From Dissophora ornata (lineage: Eukaryota > Mortierellomycota > Mortierellomycetes > Mortierellales > Mortierellaceae): a stretch of 64,000 nucleotides of DNA. A program made the translations under genes and the position numbers. Positions 1 to 12,300 of this stretch are shown here, piece by piece. The notes beneath the pieces were generated by a model. The model was not told the origin of the DNA. It worked only from the letters and a program-made list of their open reading frames with translations, and did not search any database. The stretch covers positions 1 through 64,000 of the forward strand of contig MU616634.1 of assembly GCA_025201705.1 (NCBI GenBank). The letters run 5' to 3'. How positions within the stretch are numbered: position 1 is the stretch's first letter; every line of letters begins with the position of its first letter.

Positions 1-727
1 AAAAAAAAAAAAAAACTATTTTCTCTCCCTCTCCTCTTCTCTCCGTCTCCACTTTCTGTTTCTCGTGCATGTCCCCTTGACCAGACCAGGCACTGCCCAG
101 TGGCGACTCTTTGGTAACAGACAACACCATTTAACCATTATGCCTGTACCTGAACTGGTGCAGCCGAGCCATGGATGCCTATGGAATAACTGGGGCCAGA
201 GATCGTGTGTGTTAAGAGAACGACTATCTTTGAGGAATAGATAATAACACTCTGTATTTGATCGACCATCTCTGGTAGAAGTGACGAGGCAGCACTCTGG
301 TTAACTTCCTTACCACGTTTTCCCTGCGCGGACAAGAACAAAACATATTCTCGTTTGAGGTGAGCTACTCGTTTTATTCAGCGTTCTTCATACCGGTATA
401 TAAGCAGGCATCTGTAAATGACCATTAGTCTCTCTTGCTTGACAATAGGCACTTCACGCTTTTAAGGCCAAAGAAGCAAAGCAATCTCACAGCCATCAAC
501 ACGACTGCAGCCTCCCAGATAAATCATATATTTTACTGCATCCCCGTCGCCTTACATCAATATCCATCAATTGTAAGTGCATTCGATGGATGCTCTGGCA
601 AGTTCATTGCTCAACAACAAAGTGGCTAACATTGACATCAAAATCCACAAAACAGTCAGGATCCAAGGGACAAGGAGACAAAGAAAAACAAATCAAAGGG
701 ACCCCCCCTCCATACAATCAAATCGAT
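1..727. other. Left edge, upstream region of the NLR-like gene
   Basis: The stretch starts with a run of 15 A and a pyrimidine-rich tract (about 16-60). Short open frames exist on both strands but none has recognisable protein content. It probably holds the promoter and 5' leader of the NLR-like gene that follows; an ATG at 590 is in frame with that gene but the sequence between 590 and 728 has no family similarity. Confidence 0.4.
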
Positions 728-3700
728 ATGCTCAGCAGTCCGTTTTCATCATGGAGAAGTGTCCTCTCACCGCAAGAGGCGCTGGATATTGCTAGCGGTC
801 ATTTGGAGAATGCGCTAAAAGCAAAGATCCCCAAAATGGCTCTGACATATTGTGATGATGCGAAAGCGGCATTATCTCGCATAAGAAAATCCGTGAGAAA
901 GAATCTCATGTCTTCCTCGCAGATGGAGGATTGAGCTCTATGCAATGGGATTTCAGCAACGTATTTTGGACTCGGCGAGCTGTTAGGCAACTTAGGACAT
1001 CGTGACAAAGCGCAGGACTTTTATGCCTATGCAGAAAAATGGGGGTGAGTTATCCATGACGGTGTTGTTGCTGGATATCAACCCCACATATCTGACCATT
1101 CTACGATGCCGCATAATCAACATACTACAGGGGGCATATTCAATCGCCAGGTCAATCATCCTCAGTAGACCCGACTGTAGACCCCGCTGTTGATCCTTTT
1201 GCCATTCACAAGTTGGCCCAAGCTCAACACCCCACCACTCCTCCTCCTCTGATCCAGAGCAGCCCAGGTCGCGACATTGCATCAATCCCTCCGCATATTT
1301 TCGCAAAAGACATGCATCAACCTCCTGACATAAACAAATTGCCAAGAGTGGAGGAGCGACTCGAGAGCATATCCCAGCTTGTTCACTGTCTTCACCTTTT
1401 GAAATCTTCCCAGTCGACTGAAGACTCACTCGATCAGGCCGAACACAGCTGGCTAATTGCCAGAGAACATGATTCAGACGAGCAGGAAAGACTAAAGATG
1501 CTGGCGACCAACTTACTTCGAGAATTCGCTCGTGAGGAACTCAAGGATGCAAAAGCTGTCGCCGATGTAGTGTGCCTGGTGCCGATTCTCGCGAAAGACG
1601 ATCTTCAACAGTTACTCCAGCAGTTTTTCCATGGTATTGAGCAATCCAAATTGCTGGACTTTAATCTACTCGAAGGACTGGCACAGTTGGTACAAGGCAC
1701 CGTCCCAGGTCATCTTAATGCCGACAACCTGGTCAAGGTACTGGAGCTCATCAGCACACGCTTAAAAGACACCCACCAGCAATCGCCAGATTATATCTAT
1801 CAATTGACGCTCACGGTGTCGCACGTGTTGGATGCGATGGCCGATAGCAAGGTCAATGGCCTGGACCGCGAACAGCTCCATGCGCCTCTCGCAGCCTATT
1901 TGCATGGCCTTGAAGGTAACAATGACCCGTGCTTGGTCTATCAAGCCGCCTATGCTTCTCAAGCCTTACTGTACGTCCCGGATGATGAAACGCCATGGCA
2001 GGCCACGGTGCGGCGCACAGGAAAAGTAGTCAAGGGGGTCTCAGGGCTGGTGAGCGCAGTAAAAGGTCTGGATCTCAATCAGTTTGTGGAAGGATTGAGC
2101 CATATCCAAGAAGGACTATCTGGAGCATCAGAGATCTTCACAATTGCCAAAAGTGCTTATGAAGACGTCAGCGCACTGGCCGAGAGTGGACACCAATTTC
2201 TGGGCTGTCTTAAAGAAGGTTTTAGCTTCAATCGCAAGCGTGCCTGGTATCCGGCATTACGTGGTGCAGATATCTTGCTTCGAAATGGCCAGCTCAGAGA
2301 GTTCAGAAGGCTGGTCTGTGAAGCGCCCTGCCGACGTGACCTTGCCTTTCAATGGGGAATATGCCAACGACTTGGAGAGCTCGCAGCCAATCCGGAGTGT
2401 GATTACGACTCGCGAACAAGCGCCATTGCGTTTCTAGGAGAGATGTATCAAAATGACACAGTCTGGGGGCCACAAGCCAGTATTAAGCAGTGGATCCTTG
2501 ATATCCTTATGCAACTTGCAGCTCAATCTGGCTGTGCTCTTCAAGGTATGAAAGGAAAAGGGTGATACAATCGTGTTGTCGGTGGTCATTGGTATTTTCA
2601 CAGGAGCTAATCGCATGTAACCAACATTTGAATGCTATAGCTGCCGAAACACTACTACAAGAGTTGGAAAATGACAGTAATGCCAAGAAATAAGAGCTTT
2701 ATCGATCTTGCCGAAAGGAGGGTCCAGGTCCACATCCATTGGAGGTCCCATTGCCTCTTCAATTGTCTTCATCCTTGCTCGATCGCGTTCAGAACAAACT
2801 AGACGTTGATAGCAGTTTGCGGCAGCTGAAAGAGCGACGGCTAAAAGACAGAAGCAAATCCGCGTATATTTCTCCGCAAGCGAAGGCTAGCCTACAAGCC
2901 CATAATGACTCGTTGTTTTCATTGATGGATAAAGTCAAAGAGTTTCTGGACAGCGATCAAAAGGTATTTTTGCTGCTCGGCGACTCTGGTGCAGGAAAAT
3001 CTACCTTTAACCAACATCTCGAATGCGACCTGTGGAACAACTACAAGAACAAGGAGAACCGAATTCCACTGTTTATCACCTTGGCAGCAATTCCAAATCC
3101 TGAAGACGAACTTATTGCCAAGCAACTAAAGAAGGAGGGATTCACCGAACGTCAAATCCAAGAGCTGAAGGGATATCGCGAGTTCATCTTGATTTGCGAC
3201 GGCTACGACGAGAGTCAGCAGACGCACAACCTGTACAAAAGTAACCGACTGAATCAACGAGGAGAGTGGCGCGCACAAATGGTGGTCAGTTGCCGCAGCG
3301 AGTATCTTGGTGTCGATTATCGGGACCAATTCCAACCGGTAGACCGTAATCACCAAGCGGACTCGGCATTATTTCAACAGGCGGTCATTACTCCATTCTC
3401 GAAGTACCAGATTGAGGACTATGTCAACCAATTCGTGTCCGTAGAAGGCTCGCTCTGGCAGGCTGCTGATTACATGCAGGCGCTTGATCAGATCTCTGGC
3501 CTGAAAGATCTGGTGACAAATCCGTTCCTGCTCACTCTATCTTTGGAGGTTTTGCCGCGCATGGTGGATACAACGCAAAATCTATCAGCGGCCCGGGTCA
3601 CGAGAGTTGCACTATATGACCAATTTGTAGAGCAGTGGTTAGAGCGCGGCAAAAAACGACTAGTTGAAAAAGTGAGCGACAGAGAGAGGAAGTGGTTCAA

Positions 3701-6515
3701 GAAGCTATCCGACGAAGGATTCACACAGAGAGGCATTATGTTCTTGAAACAATTGGCAACGGCGATCTACGATAATCAAGCAGGGAGTTCAGTTGTCGAG
3801 TATTCATCTTTTCATGATCAATATTCGTGGAAAGAGGCATTCTTCGGTCAAGAGGACGAAAAACTTTTGCTTGAGGCTTGTCCTCTGAGTCGCAACGACA
3901 ACCAGTAACGGTTTCTCCATCGATCACTTCTTGAATACAGTTTGGCGCGCGCAGTATTTGAACCGCAGGAGGGGCTGAACGATGCGCAGAAGGCCATGGG
4001 GTCGACGGCAATCTCATCACGTCGAGGGAGTATGAGTTCCGCGTACAGTTTCGAGAGTCAGGAAGCTTTGGAGGAGGCGGTAATAGCGGTAGAGCAGCCG
4101 GTGCTCGATTCGCCCTTAGGACGGAAGAACTTTGTAAACGAGCCATCGATTCTACGATTCTTGGTGGAGCGCGTGCATCAAGAACCTCTGTTCAAGAGAC
4201 AGCTATTAGCAGTCATTGAGCGATCGAAAACAGAACGGAAGAGTCTCGAGACTGTGCGCAGGGCAGCAGCAAATGCAATCACGATATTGGTCAGAGCAGG
4301 AGTGCAGTTTAATGGAGCGGATTTGCAAGGGATCCAAATTCCAGGAGCAGATTTGAGTCACGGAGTATTCGACTCTGCACAATTTCAAGGGGCTGATATG
4401 AGAAAGGTGACTCTTCGCAGTGCTTGGCTGTGCAGAGCTAATTTGAGCAATACGCAGATGGCAGGGGTGCAATTTGGCGAGTTGCCATTTCTTCAACAGG
4501 AGAGCTCGGTGATGTCCTGTATTTATTCGCCGGATGGGAAAACATTCAGCGTCGGTCTTGGCAATGGCTCCGTCAGCGTCTATGAAACATCGAACTGGGA
4601 AAGAACAAAGACATTAAACGGTCATACTGGTGAGATTCTGAGCATCGCATATTCGCCAAAAGGTGACCAGATTGCATCTGGCAGTCGGGACAAGACGATG
4701 CGGCTGTGGGACATCAAAACCGGAGAATGCCGCCACACCTTGAGTGGCCTTAGTGACTGGATTCAGAGCATTGTGTATTCACCAAAAGGTTATCAAATTG
4801 CATCTGTCTGTGATGATAAGACAGTGCAGCCGTTGAACACCGAAACCGGGGATTGCCACCACACCTTGAGCGGCCATCACGACCTGGTTATAAGCATCGC
4901 GTATTCACAGAAAGGTGATCGGATTGCGTCTGGCAGTGAGGACAAGACAGTGCGACTCTGGGACGCTGAAACCGGAGAATGCCATCATACCTTGAGCGGC
5001 CATACTGATGGGGTTCGTTGCATCTTGTATTCGCCACAAGGTAATCAGATTGCGACCGGCAGTAAGGACAGCACAGTGCGGCTGTGGGATGTTGAAACCG
5101 GAGAATGCCGTCACACCTTGAGCGGCCATCACAGCCAAGTCATGAGCATCGCGTATTCGCCAAAAGGCGATCAGATTGCATCTGGAAGTTCAGACATGAC
5201 AATACGGCTGTGGGATGTTGAAACCGGTTATTGCCGCGACACCTTGTGCGGCCATAGTGGTGGGGTTCGTTGCATCGCGTATTCACCAAAAGGTGATCGG
5301 ATTGCGACTGGCAGTTTGGATTTCACAGTGCGGCTGTGGGATATTGAAACTGGAGATTACCGATGTGTCTGGAGCGGTCATAGCGAAGGCGTTCAGAGTA
5401 TTGCGTATGCGCCAAAAGGTGGTAGGATTGCGTCTTGCAGTAATGACAAGACAGTGCGGTTGTGGGACGTTGAGGCCGGAGATTGTCGCCTCATCTTGAG
5501 CGGCCATAGTGACTGGGTTCAGAGCATCGCATATTCGCCGATAGGCCATCAGATCGCATCTGGCAGTAAGGATACGACAGTTCGGCTGTGGGATGCCGAA
5601 ACCGGGGATTGCCGGCACACCTTAAAAGGCCATATCGATAGGGTAAATATCATCGCGTATTCGCCAAAAGGTGGCCAGATTGCGTCAGGAAGTTCAGACA
5701 ACACAGTGCGACTGTGGGATGTTGAAACTGGAGATTGCCGCCACACTCTGGACGGCCATGGCAGCTGGGTTCTGTGTATTGCTTATTCGCCAAAAGGTGA
5801 TCAGATTGCGTCTGGAAGTTTCGACAAAACAGTACGGTTGTGGGACGTTGATACAGGAAATTGCCGCCATATCTTGAGCGGCCATACATATGCTGTTTCA
5901 AGCATAGCATATTCACCAAAAGGCGATCAAATTGGATCTGGTAGTTGGGACGACACAGTGCGGCTGTGGGACGTTGAAACCGGAGAATGCCGCCACACCT
6001 TGAGCGGCCATGGCGCCACTGTCGAGCGCATCGCGTATTCGCCAAAAGGTGATCAGATTGCGTCTGGCAGTTTGGACAAGATACGGCTGTGGGATGTTAA
6101 AACAGGACAATGCCGCCATACCTTGAGCGGGCATAATGGCAGGGTTCGTTGCATCGTGTATTTACCAGAAGGCGATCAGATCGCGTCTGGCAGCGATGAC
6201 ATGACTGTGCGATTGTGGGATGCTGCATCTGGTGAATGTAGGGTCGTGATCCAAAATTACGATACGGTCAACTGCATCGCCTGGGAAGTAACTTTGAGCG
6301 GCGGTTGCTTGGTGGTTGGTTGTGAGGATGGATCAGTCTTGCAGTGGTGGGTAATAGAAAAGGGGAGTGAATGCTGCGTACGCTTGCGCTGGAGGTCTCC
6401 ACTAGAAGCGCTTATGTTGGTGGATACATCTACACAAGATGCGCGAGGACTGAGTCGACTGAATATGCAGCTCTTAAAGCAGCGTGGGGCCGTGTGTGAG
6501 TTGACTCCTCTGTAG
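728..6515 (+). pseudogene. NACHT-WD40 NLR-like protein gene with three in-frame stops
   Basis: Encodes the parts of a fungal NOD-like receptor: an amino-terminal helical region, a NACHT NTPase (P-loop GDSGAGKS near 2977-3001, Walker B-like FILICDGYDE near 3183-3212), a short pentapeptide-like stretch (GADLQGIQIPGADLSHGVFD, about 4316-4375) and a WD40 array. Such proteins are expanded in Mortierella-type fungi, where non-self recognition is presumed rather than shown. Two introns fit exactly in sequence and phase: 1045-1130 (GTGAGT...ACAG) and 2546-2640 (GTATGA...ATAG). The reading frame is continuous across them except for TGA at 932-934, TAA at 2691-2693 and TAA at 3906-3908; family-like sequence continues in frame directly after each stop. 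No frameshift was seen. I therefore call one damaged gene rather than three genes; readthrough or sequencing error remain possible. The start at 728 is tentative (590 is also in frame). Confidence 0.8.
4500..6270 (+). repeat. Tandem WD40 repeat array, 126-bp unit, about 14 copies
   Basis: About fourteen consecutive units of 42 codons (126 bp) follow each other, plus a divergent fifteenth. Each unit has the pattern (V)xSIAYSPKGDQIASGSxDxTVRLWDxETGxCRHTLSGH. Most units are very similar to one another in DNA as well as protein. The first unit and the third (which has lost the VRLWD strand, reading VQPLNTETG) are divergent, and unit 13 is one residue short. Fourteen repeats would build two seven-bladed propellers. 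Such internally uniform arrays are known from fungal NLRs of the HET-E/HNWD type, where repeats evolve in concert. Confidence 0.9.
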
Positions 6516-6710
6516 CGCTTCAACATACAGAAATGATAGCTTGTGTGGACTCTCTGTGAAATGGCGGGGAACAGCGCCTTATTTATACATCAAGAGTCTC
6601 GAACTCTCATTACCCTTGTGCACTTCCTGCTCGATATCTCTCCCAATGCGACAATTCGACACAAAGTCTGCTTTTAATAAAACTGATTAGATGCTTTGCA
6701 GAGCTATTAT

Positions 6711-9090
6711 CTACTTTGCAAGACCAAGATCCTTGGCGATCATGGCAGCAGCGATGGGGTGATAGAAGGACTTGTGCTTCACAAATGTCTCTCTTGCCAA
6801 GTCGGCACCATCTTTAGCCTTGTATAGAGATCTAGGATTATATTCAGCAGCACAGCATTTTTTTTTAAGAGTTAGTTATTTTCCAACGGCCAATCTAACC
6901 ATTACGCATTCTTCATATGAAAGAATACGACGGAGGAAATATTAAAACACAAAACCAAAAAACAAAAGACTCACCGAAGAAGTGGTCTGCACATTTTCAT
7001 CCTTCCCATCGACGACGCGAACGCGACGACTTCCGGATAAATTTTCTCGTAATCAGCCTTGAGGCACAGCAACTGCCAGCGCAACCGAATCTCCGAGTTG
7101 CGAACATTCGTCAACTGGTACAACTCGTCCATCAGATCCAAATGTCCATGGGGCAAAGGCTCCAACTCCGAGACCTTTTCCAAAAAGACGACACTCTGCG
7201 TCGAGGAAAATTCGGCAATGTCTGTGGTCGAGAAACCGGCGGGGTGGGCTTCATGACGAGAAACATTCCATTTCTGGCAGAGACAGGTGCATGCCTTTGC
7301 GAGAGTATCATCGAACTTGTTGTCGACCGGGGGCTAGAGAAACAACCGGTTTATATTAGTATGTAAACGATTTCGTGCACACCAAACGCACCACGTGCGA
7401 GGCCGGAATCAAAACGGTAGAAGGGCTCCCATTTACCATGCCAGTGCCAGCGAGCCAAGCTTCCCAATCAACCTTGTTAAGGAGGTCAACCTTCTCCTGT
7501 CCAAAGGTCTTTTCCATGAACGAGTACAAAAAGGCTTTCCAATCGTCCGTGTTGATCGAGCGACCGGCAAACTGTTGAACATGAGCTCTGAGATAGGGCT
7601 CAAACACCTCGGCGCCACCCAGGTGCTTCTCCAGATAGTAAAGCAAGTTGAACCCCTTCTCTGTGAAGTTCAGCGAAGATAGGTGGATGTTGTGTCAGTC
7701 GCTAGTTAACCATCAGGTCATCAAACGCACCCGAATAAACATCAAATGCTCACGTACCATAGGGAACTCGCGAGAAGGCATCATCTGGATCCTCTTCACG
7801 AAGGCAGGGGCGGAGAGCAGTGAATGGATGTTCCTTTCCGTAGAGATCAACACTCTCCTGCAAGGCCTTATGACCGAGGATGGCGCTAAAATCACTGTGC
7901 TCTTTGCCTTTCATACGACCCAAGATCTTGCGTTCCACGAACACCGTGAATCCCTCGTTCAGCCTAACAATATGAATCACAATAGTCAGATCAGTCGCTC
8001 CTCTAAAATCGATGGAGTTCCTCACGGGAGCATGAGAAATTTGAGGTTACCAAAAGTGCTCCCAGTTCTCAGTCGTGACGAGATTGCCCATCCAGCTGTG
8101 CGCAATTTCATGTGCCACCACATCCACCAACGATCGGTCACCTGCTAGTAGCGACGGTGTCACAAAGGTCAAACAAGGGTTTTCCATGCCACCATATGGG
8201 AACGAAGCTGGCAACACCAGCAAATCATAACGACCCCAATCATAAGGCGTCAATAGCTCCTCTCCTGTGCGGATAAAATTCTCCGTGTCCACAAACTCCC
8301 AAGCCGCGGCCTCCATCACCTCGGGTTCTGTCCAGACGGTCGAACGCGGCCCGATTTCACGGCCCTCCAGATTTCCGACGGCGAGCGCGATCAAGTAAGA
8401 GGGAATACGCTGTCGCTGCTCGAACTTGAACGTCGTCATTGAACCATTCTCGTGCTTGACTTCACCCTTGGGGACTGCAGACATGACTGCACGAAGAGGC
8501 GTAGTGATGTCAGCACTGTACGTCAATTTGATGGAGGGACTGTCCTGGCACGGCAAGAGCGAACGGGCATGGATGGCCTGGCATTGTGTGAAGAGGTAGG
8601 GGTGTTTCTTGCCAGCAGTCTGGCTAGGTTCGAGCCATTGGCAGGCAGTGCAGTCCTGAGTGGTGGCGTACTCGACACTGATCTTGGTCTTTTCGCCCTT
8701 GGCGAGAGGTTTTGGGAGATGGATAGTCAAAGCCGAGCCGTACTTTTCGTGGCAGCTCTCCAGGTTGAACTAGAGACAAGAGTATAATGTGATTCTAAGA
8801 GTTTAGCAAATGATAAAATACATGAAGCCGCTGTTGGGCGATGGGTGCACAAGGCTAACTGAAAACGTCGAAGTCATTACAGTGAGGGCCTGTCCAGCTG
8901 CGGAGGCGGAGCGGATGTCAATATAGCTGGTATCGAGCACGACGTTGGAGACGCTATCAGCGATGGCCTCGACCTCGAGCTCAGCAGAGCCGGTCAAGGT
9001 CTTGGCTCCAAAGTCGACGATAAGTGCGAGGTGGATATGGTTGGTCTTGACCTCGTCGAGGTTCGACTGCGAGGTCGGATCGTAAGGCAT
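6711..9090 (-). CDS. LTA4H: Leukotriene A4 hydrolase-type M1 aminopeptidase
   Basis: Zinc metallopeptidase of family M1, cytosolic; fungal members (yeast Lap2) act as aminopeptidase and epoxide hydrolase. Six exons: 9090-8881, 8769-8051, 7963-7758, 7660-7437, 7333-6975, 6831-6711. They join in phase to 612 residues; human LTA4H has 611. The substrate motif PYGGMENP and the zinc site [10 protein letters not shown] followed eighteen residues later by the glutamate of WLNEG (built across the intron at 8050-7964) are present, as is the carboxy-terminal helical domain ([28 protein letters not shown]) typical of this subfamily. Start at 9090 gives the usual short amino-terminal strand. It is convergent with the NLR-like gene, whose stop lies about 200 bp away. 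Confidence 0.95.
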
Positions 9091-9309
9091 GATGGAGTGT
9101 TGTAAATGAGCGTATAATGAAGAAAAAAGAGATTCAGAGATTAACCAAAAAGATGGCGAGTAAAAGTGCGCTTGGGAACAAAGTCGTGTTCGGCCAATTG
9201 AAGCACTGCGAAGGTTTACCCGTGAGAAAAATGGAAAACTAACTTTTTTATTTCTTTTGCTTTCATTTTTAGCAAACCGCTCACTTCCAAGCCTTCACCT
9301 CACCAAACT

Positions 9310-12300
9310 TTAACTCAGATCCATGGCCTCGGTCTTAAAGTTGCTCGAATACAGATCGTCGCGGCTTTCACTCTCAGCGATATACTGGTTCAAGTCGTAC
9401 GCATTGGGTCCCATCCTCACTTCATGTAGGAGCTGTGCAAACTTCGGTGTCAACGCAGGATCTGCAAGCCTCGACAGGAAGGCGATTGCCCGGAGTGCTG
9501 ATCGGACCAGCTCCTGGTTCTTCTCCAACTCCTGCTTTACCGCCGTGGGCTTTAGTTTGAATGTGAGCGTTGCGTGCAATGGCTCGACCATGTCATCTAG
9601 CCCTATCATGCATTAGGGTTCATATACATGAACGTGTTAGTGAACAGGGGAACAAGGAAGCGCAGATGTGATTGTACATTTACACAATTCACCCTTTGAG
9701 ACTTACTCTGAGCAACGGCTGTTGGCGAGACAATCGACAGACGGACGAGTGTCAAGTGACACAGCATCTTGATGTCGGGTTGGTCAACGAGACCAACAAG
9801 GATGCGGTCAATGAACGCAAAAATCTCAACCTTGTCCCTGCACTTCTCCAGCAACGTGTACATGCACTCGAACGCAGATTTGCGGATTTCAAGACCATCA
9901 TCAACTCGGTGCTTGAAAGGTCCCATCTCAACAATGTGAATCAATTCTTCGACAACATTTGTCTCCTGGTACAGCAAAGGCAATAGTTGGCTAAGAACAT
10001 CGCGGATCAGGTACGGCTTGTTGTGTGCAGCCGAGTCCAAAGTAGTGAGCGACAGACGGCGGACACTCAGATCTTGGTCCTTCATCAACGACAGGAACTC
10101 GACAATCAGAGGACGAAGAAGTTCGTCGTAGCTGCGAGTGTTGTCTGTGAACGTGTACTTGAATGCAGACACGACAGTTCCACGAATCTGAGGTGACTCT
10201 GAGCGGAGACGGGCCTGGAGCTCCGGAAGGAACTTGTAAGGGTTGGTCAGAGTGAGCTTTCCGAGACACTCAGCAACGACATTGCGTGTGCCCTCCTCCT
10301 GACTCTCGCAGTTGTCAAACAGCAGAATCCAGATCTCAGAGGCATGGGTCTCCAAGTCTTGACCGCCTTGTTTCTGAGTGTAGCGGGTGATGACCTCCTT
10401 GAGTGCGTGTAGGAGAAGGTACCGCTTCTTGGGATCCTTCTGAATCTCCTGAATAATAATCGGAACGTAAAAATTCACATTACCGGCACTAACGTTACCG
10501 ATGGCAAATGCGGCAGCGGAACGGACCTCCTCCGAGTGCACATTAAACATAGCCAAGATCGAAGTATGAAGGGTAGCGTGTCCGTTCAGGGAAATACGAC
10601 GACCGATCTCTCCCAAAGTGATCAGGGACAGATACTTGAGCGAATCAGAGGTACGGGGGTCCTCGATCTTGCGCAAGAATTCGGCGACAGTTACATCCAT
10701 GTTCTTATCAGAGTTTAAGCAAAGAATAGCGATACACTGTGCAATCGTCGAGAACGCCTGCTTGGAAAGAGCAAGCTGACCCTCGGGAGTGGGAACAGTT
10801 ACAGGCTCGACAAGGCCACTGACCAACGTCGAGAACTCCTTGTCGTTGGTGCGCACGAGAGCTGCAAATAAGGCCAAGAGACTATCCAGCGCCTGTCCCT
10901 GAATCAGCGGAGATCGAACCAGTTTAAGAACCAATGGTAGGATCTCCTGCTTAACGATGTTGATGCTCGATGGGTTGGCGTGCAAGATGGTAACGACAGA
11001 GGTCAATCCAAGGGGCAAAAGATGGAGATCTTCGTCCGTGATCAAGGGCTTCAGTTCGTTGAGCAGTTCGTCATATGTTTGAACTGGCAGCACCTTCCCA
11101 AAGCGGCGAATGGCGACATCTAAAAAGTGGAGGCTGGCAACCTTGAGAGGTCTGCTGCTCTTTCTCAAGAGCGAGGCAACTTCGGGAATGGCCTGCAAGA
11201 TAGAGTCTTTAATGTCAACATCAGCGCAGACTGGGCTTTCGACAATCTGCGACAAGGTCTTGACAGCCATCAAGCGTGTAAGCTCATTCTGGAGTTTCTC
11301 CAGTAGGAGGGGCAGGCAGGCCGTCAGCTCCTGCTTAAGCTCATCGCCGACACGCGACAACAGCACGCCCAGGCAAAGAATGCTGCGCTCCTTAACTTCC
11401 TGATCTGCATCGGCCGTGGAGACACGTTGCAAGATAACCTTGTAGATTTCGAGCACGTATGGCTTCGCTGCGGGGTCCAAGGCGCTGAAAGAATACTTTT
11501 GGGCATCTTCGTCAAAGTCCATGTGGCGAACGACCTTGATGAGCTCCATACAGCAAACTAACGCCTCTGATGAGATCTTATAGAATTTGTCCTGGATCGC
11601 AGAGATGACAGCAGGGCAGAGCTGGCTAAGATGTTTTTGGAACACTTCAGGGGCATGCGTACGGAAAAGGCTGCGCAGGAACCCAAGGGCTTCGATCTTC
11701 AAATTAGAGTTGGTGCCCAAGTGGTGGTGATCAGTATGGGAGGCTGTTGAGAGCGACTGTTGAATCGAAGGTACAAAGAGCATGTAATTGTTCTCCAAAC
11801 CGCCCTTTAAGACGGTGACCAGCTCTTTAAGAAGAATGTATCCAGAAACACGAGTCTGTACAGACTTTGAGGCCATTTGCTTGGCCAAGTTCTTTGTCAA
11901 ACGTGGCACCTGACCACGAAGAAGCGCCTTGGGGCTGGGGCATTAAAAAAGGATAAAAACGTTAGTGAATATAGTGTAATACGAAAAGAGACGACTATTG
12001 TAATTCAAGAATGCATGCTATACCTTTGGTCGGTTTCGATGGGTGTTCCAGGACGGCTTCCCTTGCGCTTTTTTGTGAGGCTCTCGAGGCTAGCGTCGAT
12101 CTCATACTCTGCCCCGCCGTAGGTGTTGGTCTGGCGAAGCAATGTGATGAACGTCTGGAGAATCTCAATACGAACAGTCTCCTCGCGCTCCTTGAAGCGA
12201 CTGATCAATGAGGGTGCAATGGTGGCGTAGAGCTGTCCAAGCAAATCTTGGCGGGTACCGATAATTGCAGACAGCAGCTTGGCAGACGTGCGACGGACTT

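Noticed and set aside
1..15. A15 at the left edge as a telomere or transposon tail
   Set aside because: No telomere-type repeat follows, and homopolymers of this length occur at several other places in the window.
4905..6134. Many antisense open frames opposite the WD40 array
   Set aside because: They are periodic shadows of the 126-bp repeat and translate into repeated nonsense peptides.
1213..6515. Reading the NLR-like locus as three separate genes (1213-2565, 2739-3908, 3942-6515)
   Set aside because: The pieces lie in one continuous frame once two well-formed introns are removed; the second and third begin at TTG codons inside family-conserved sequence, not at natural starts.
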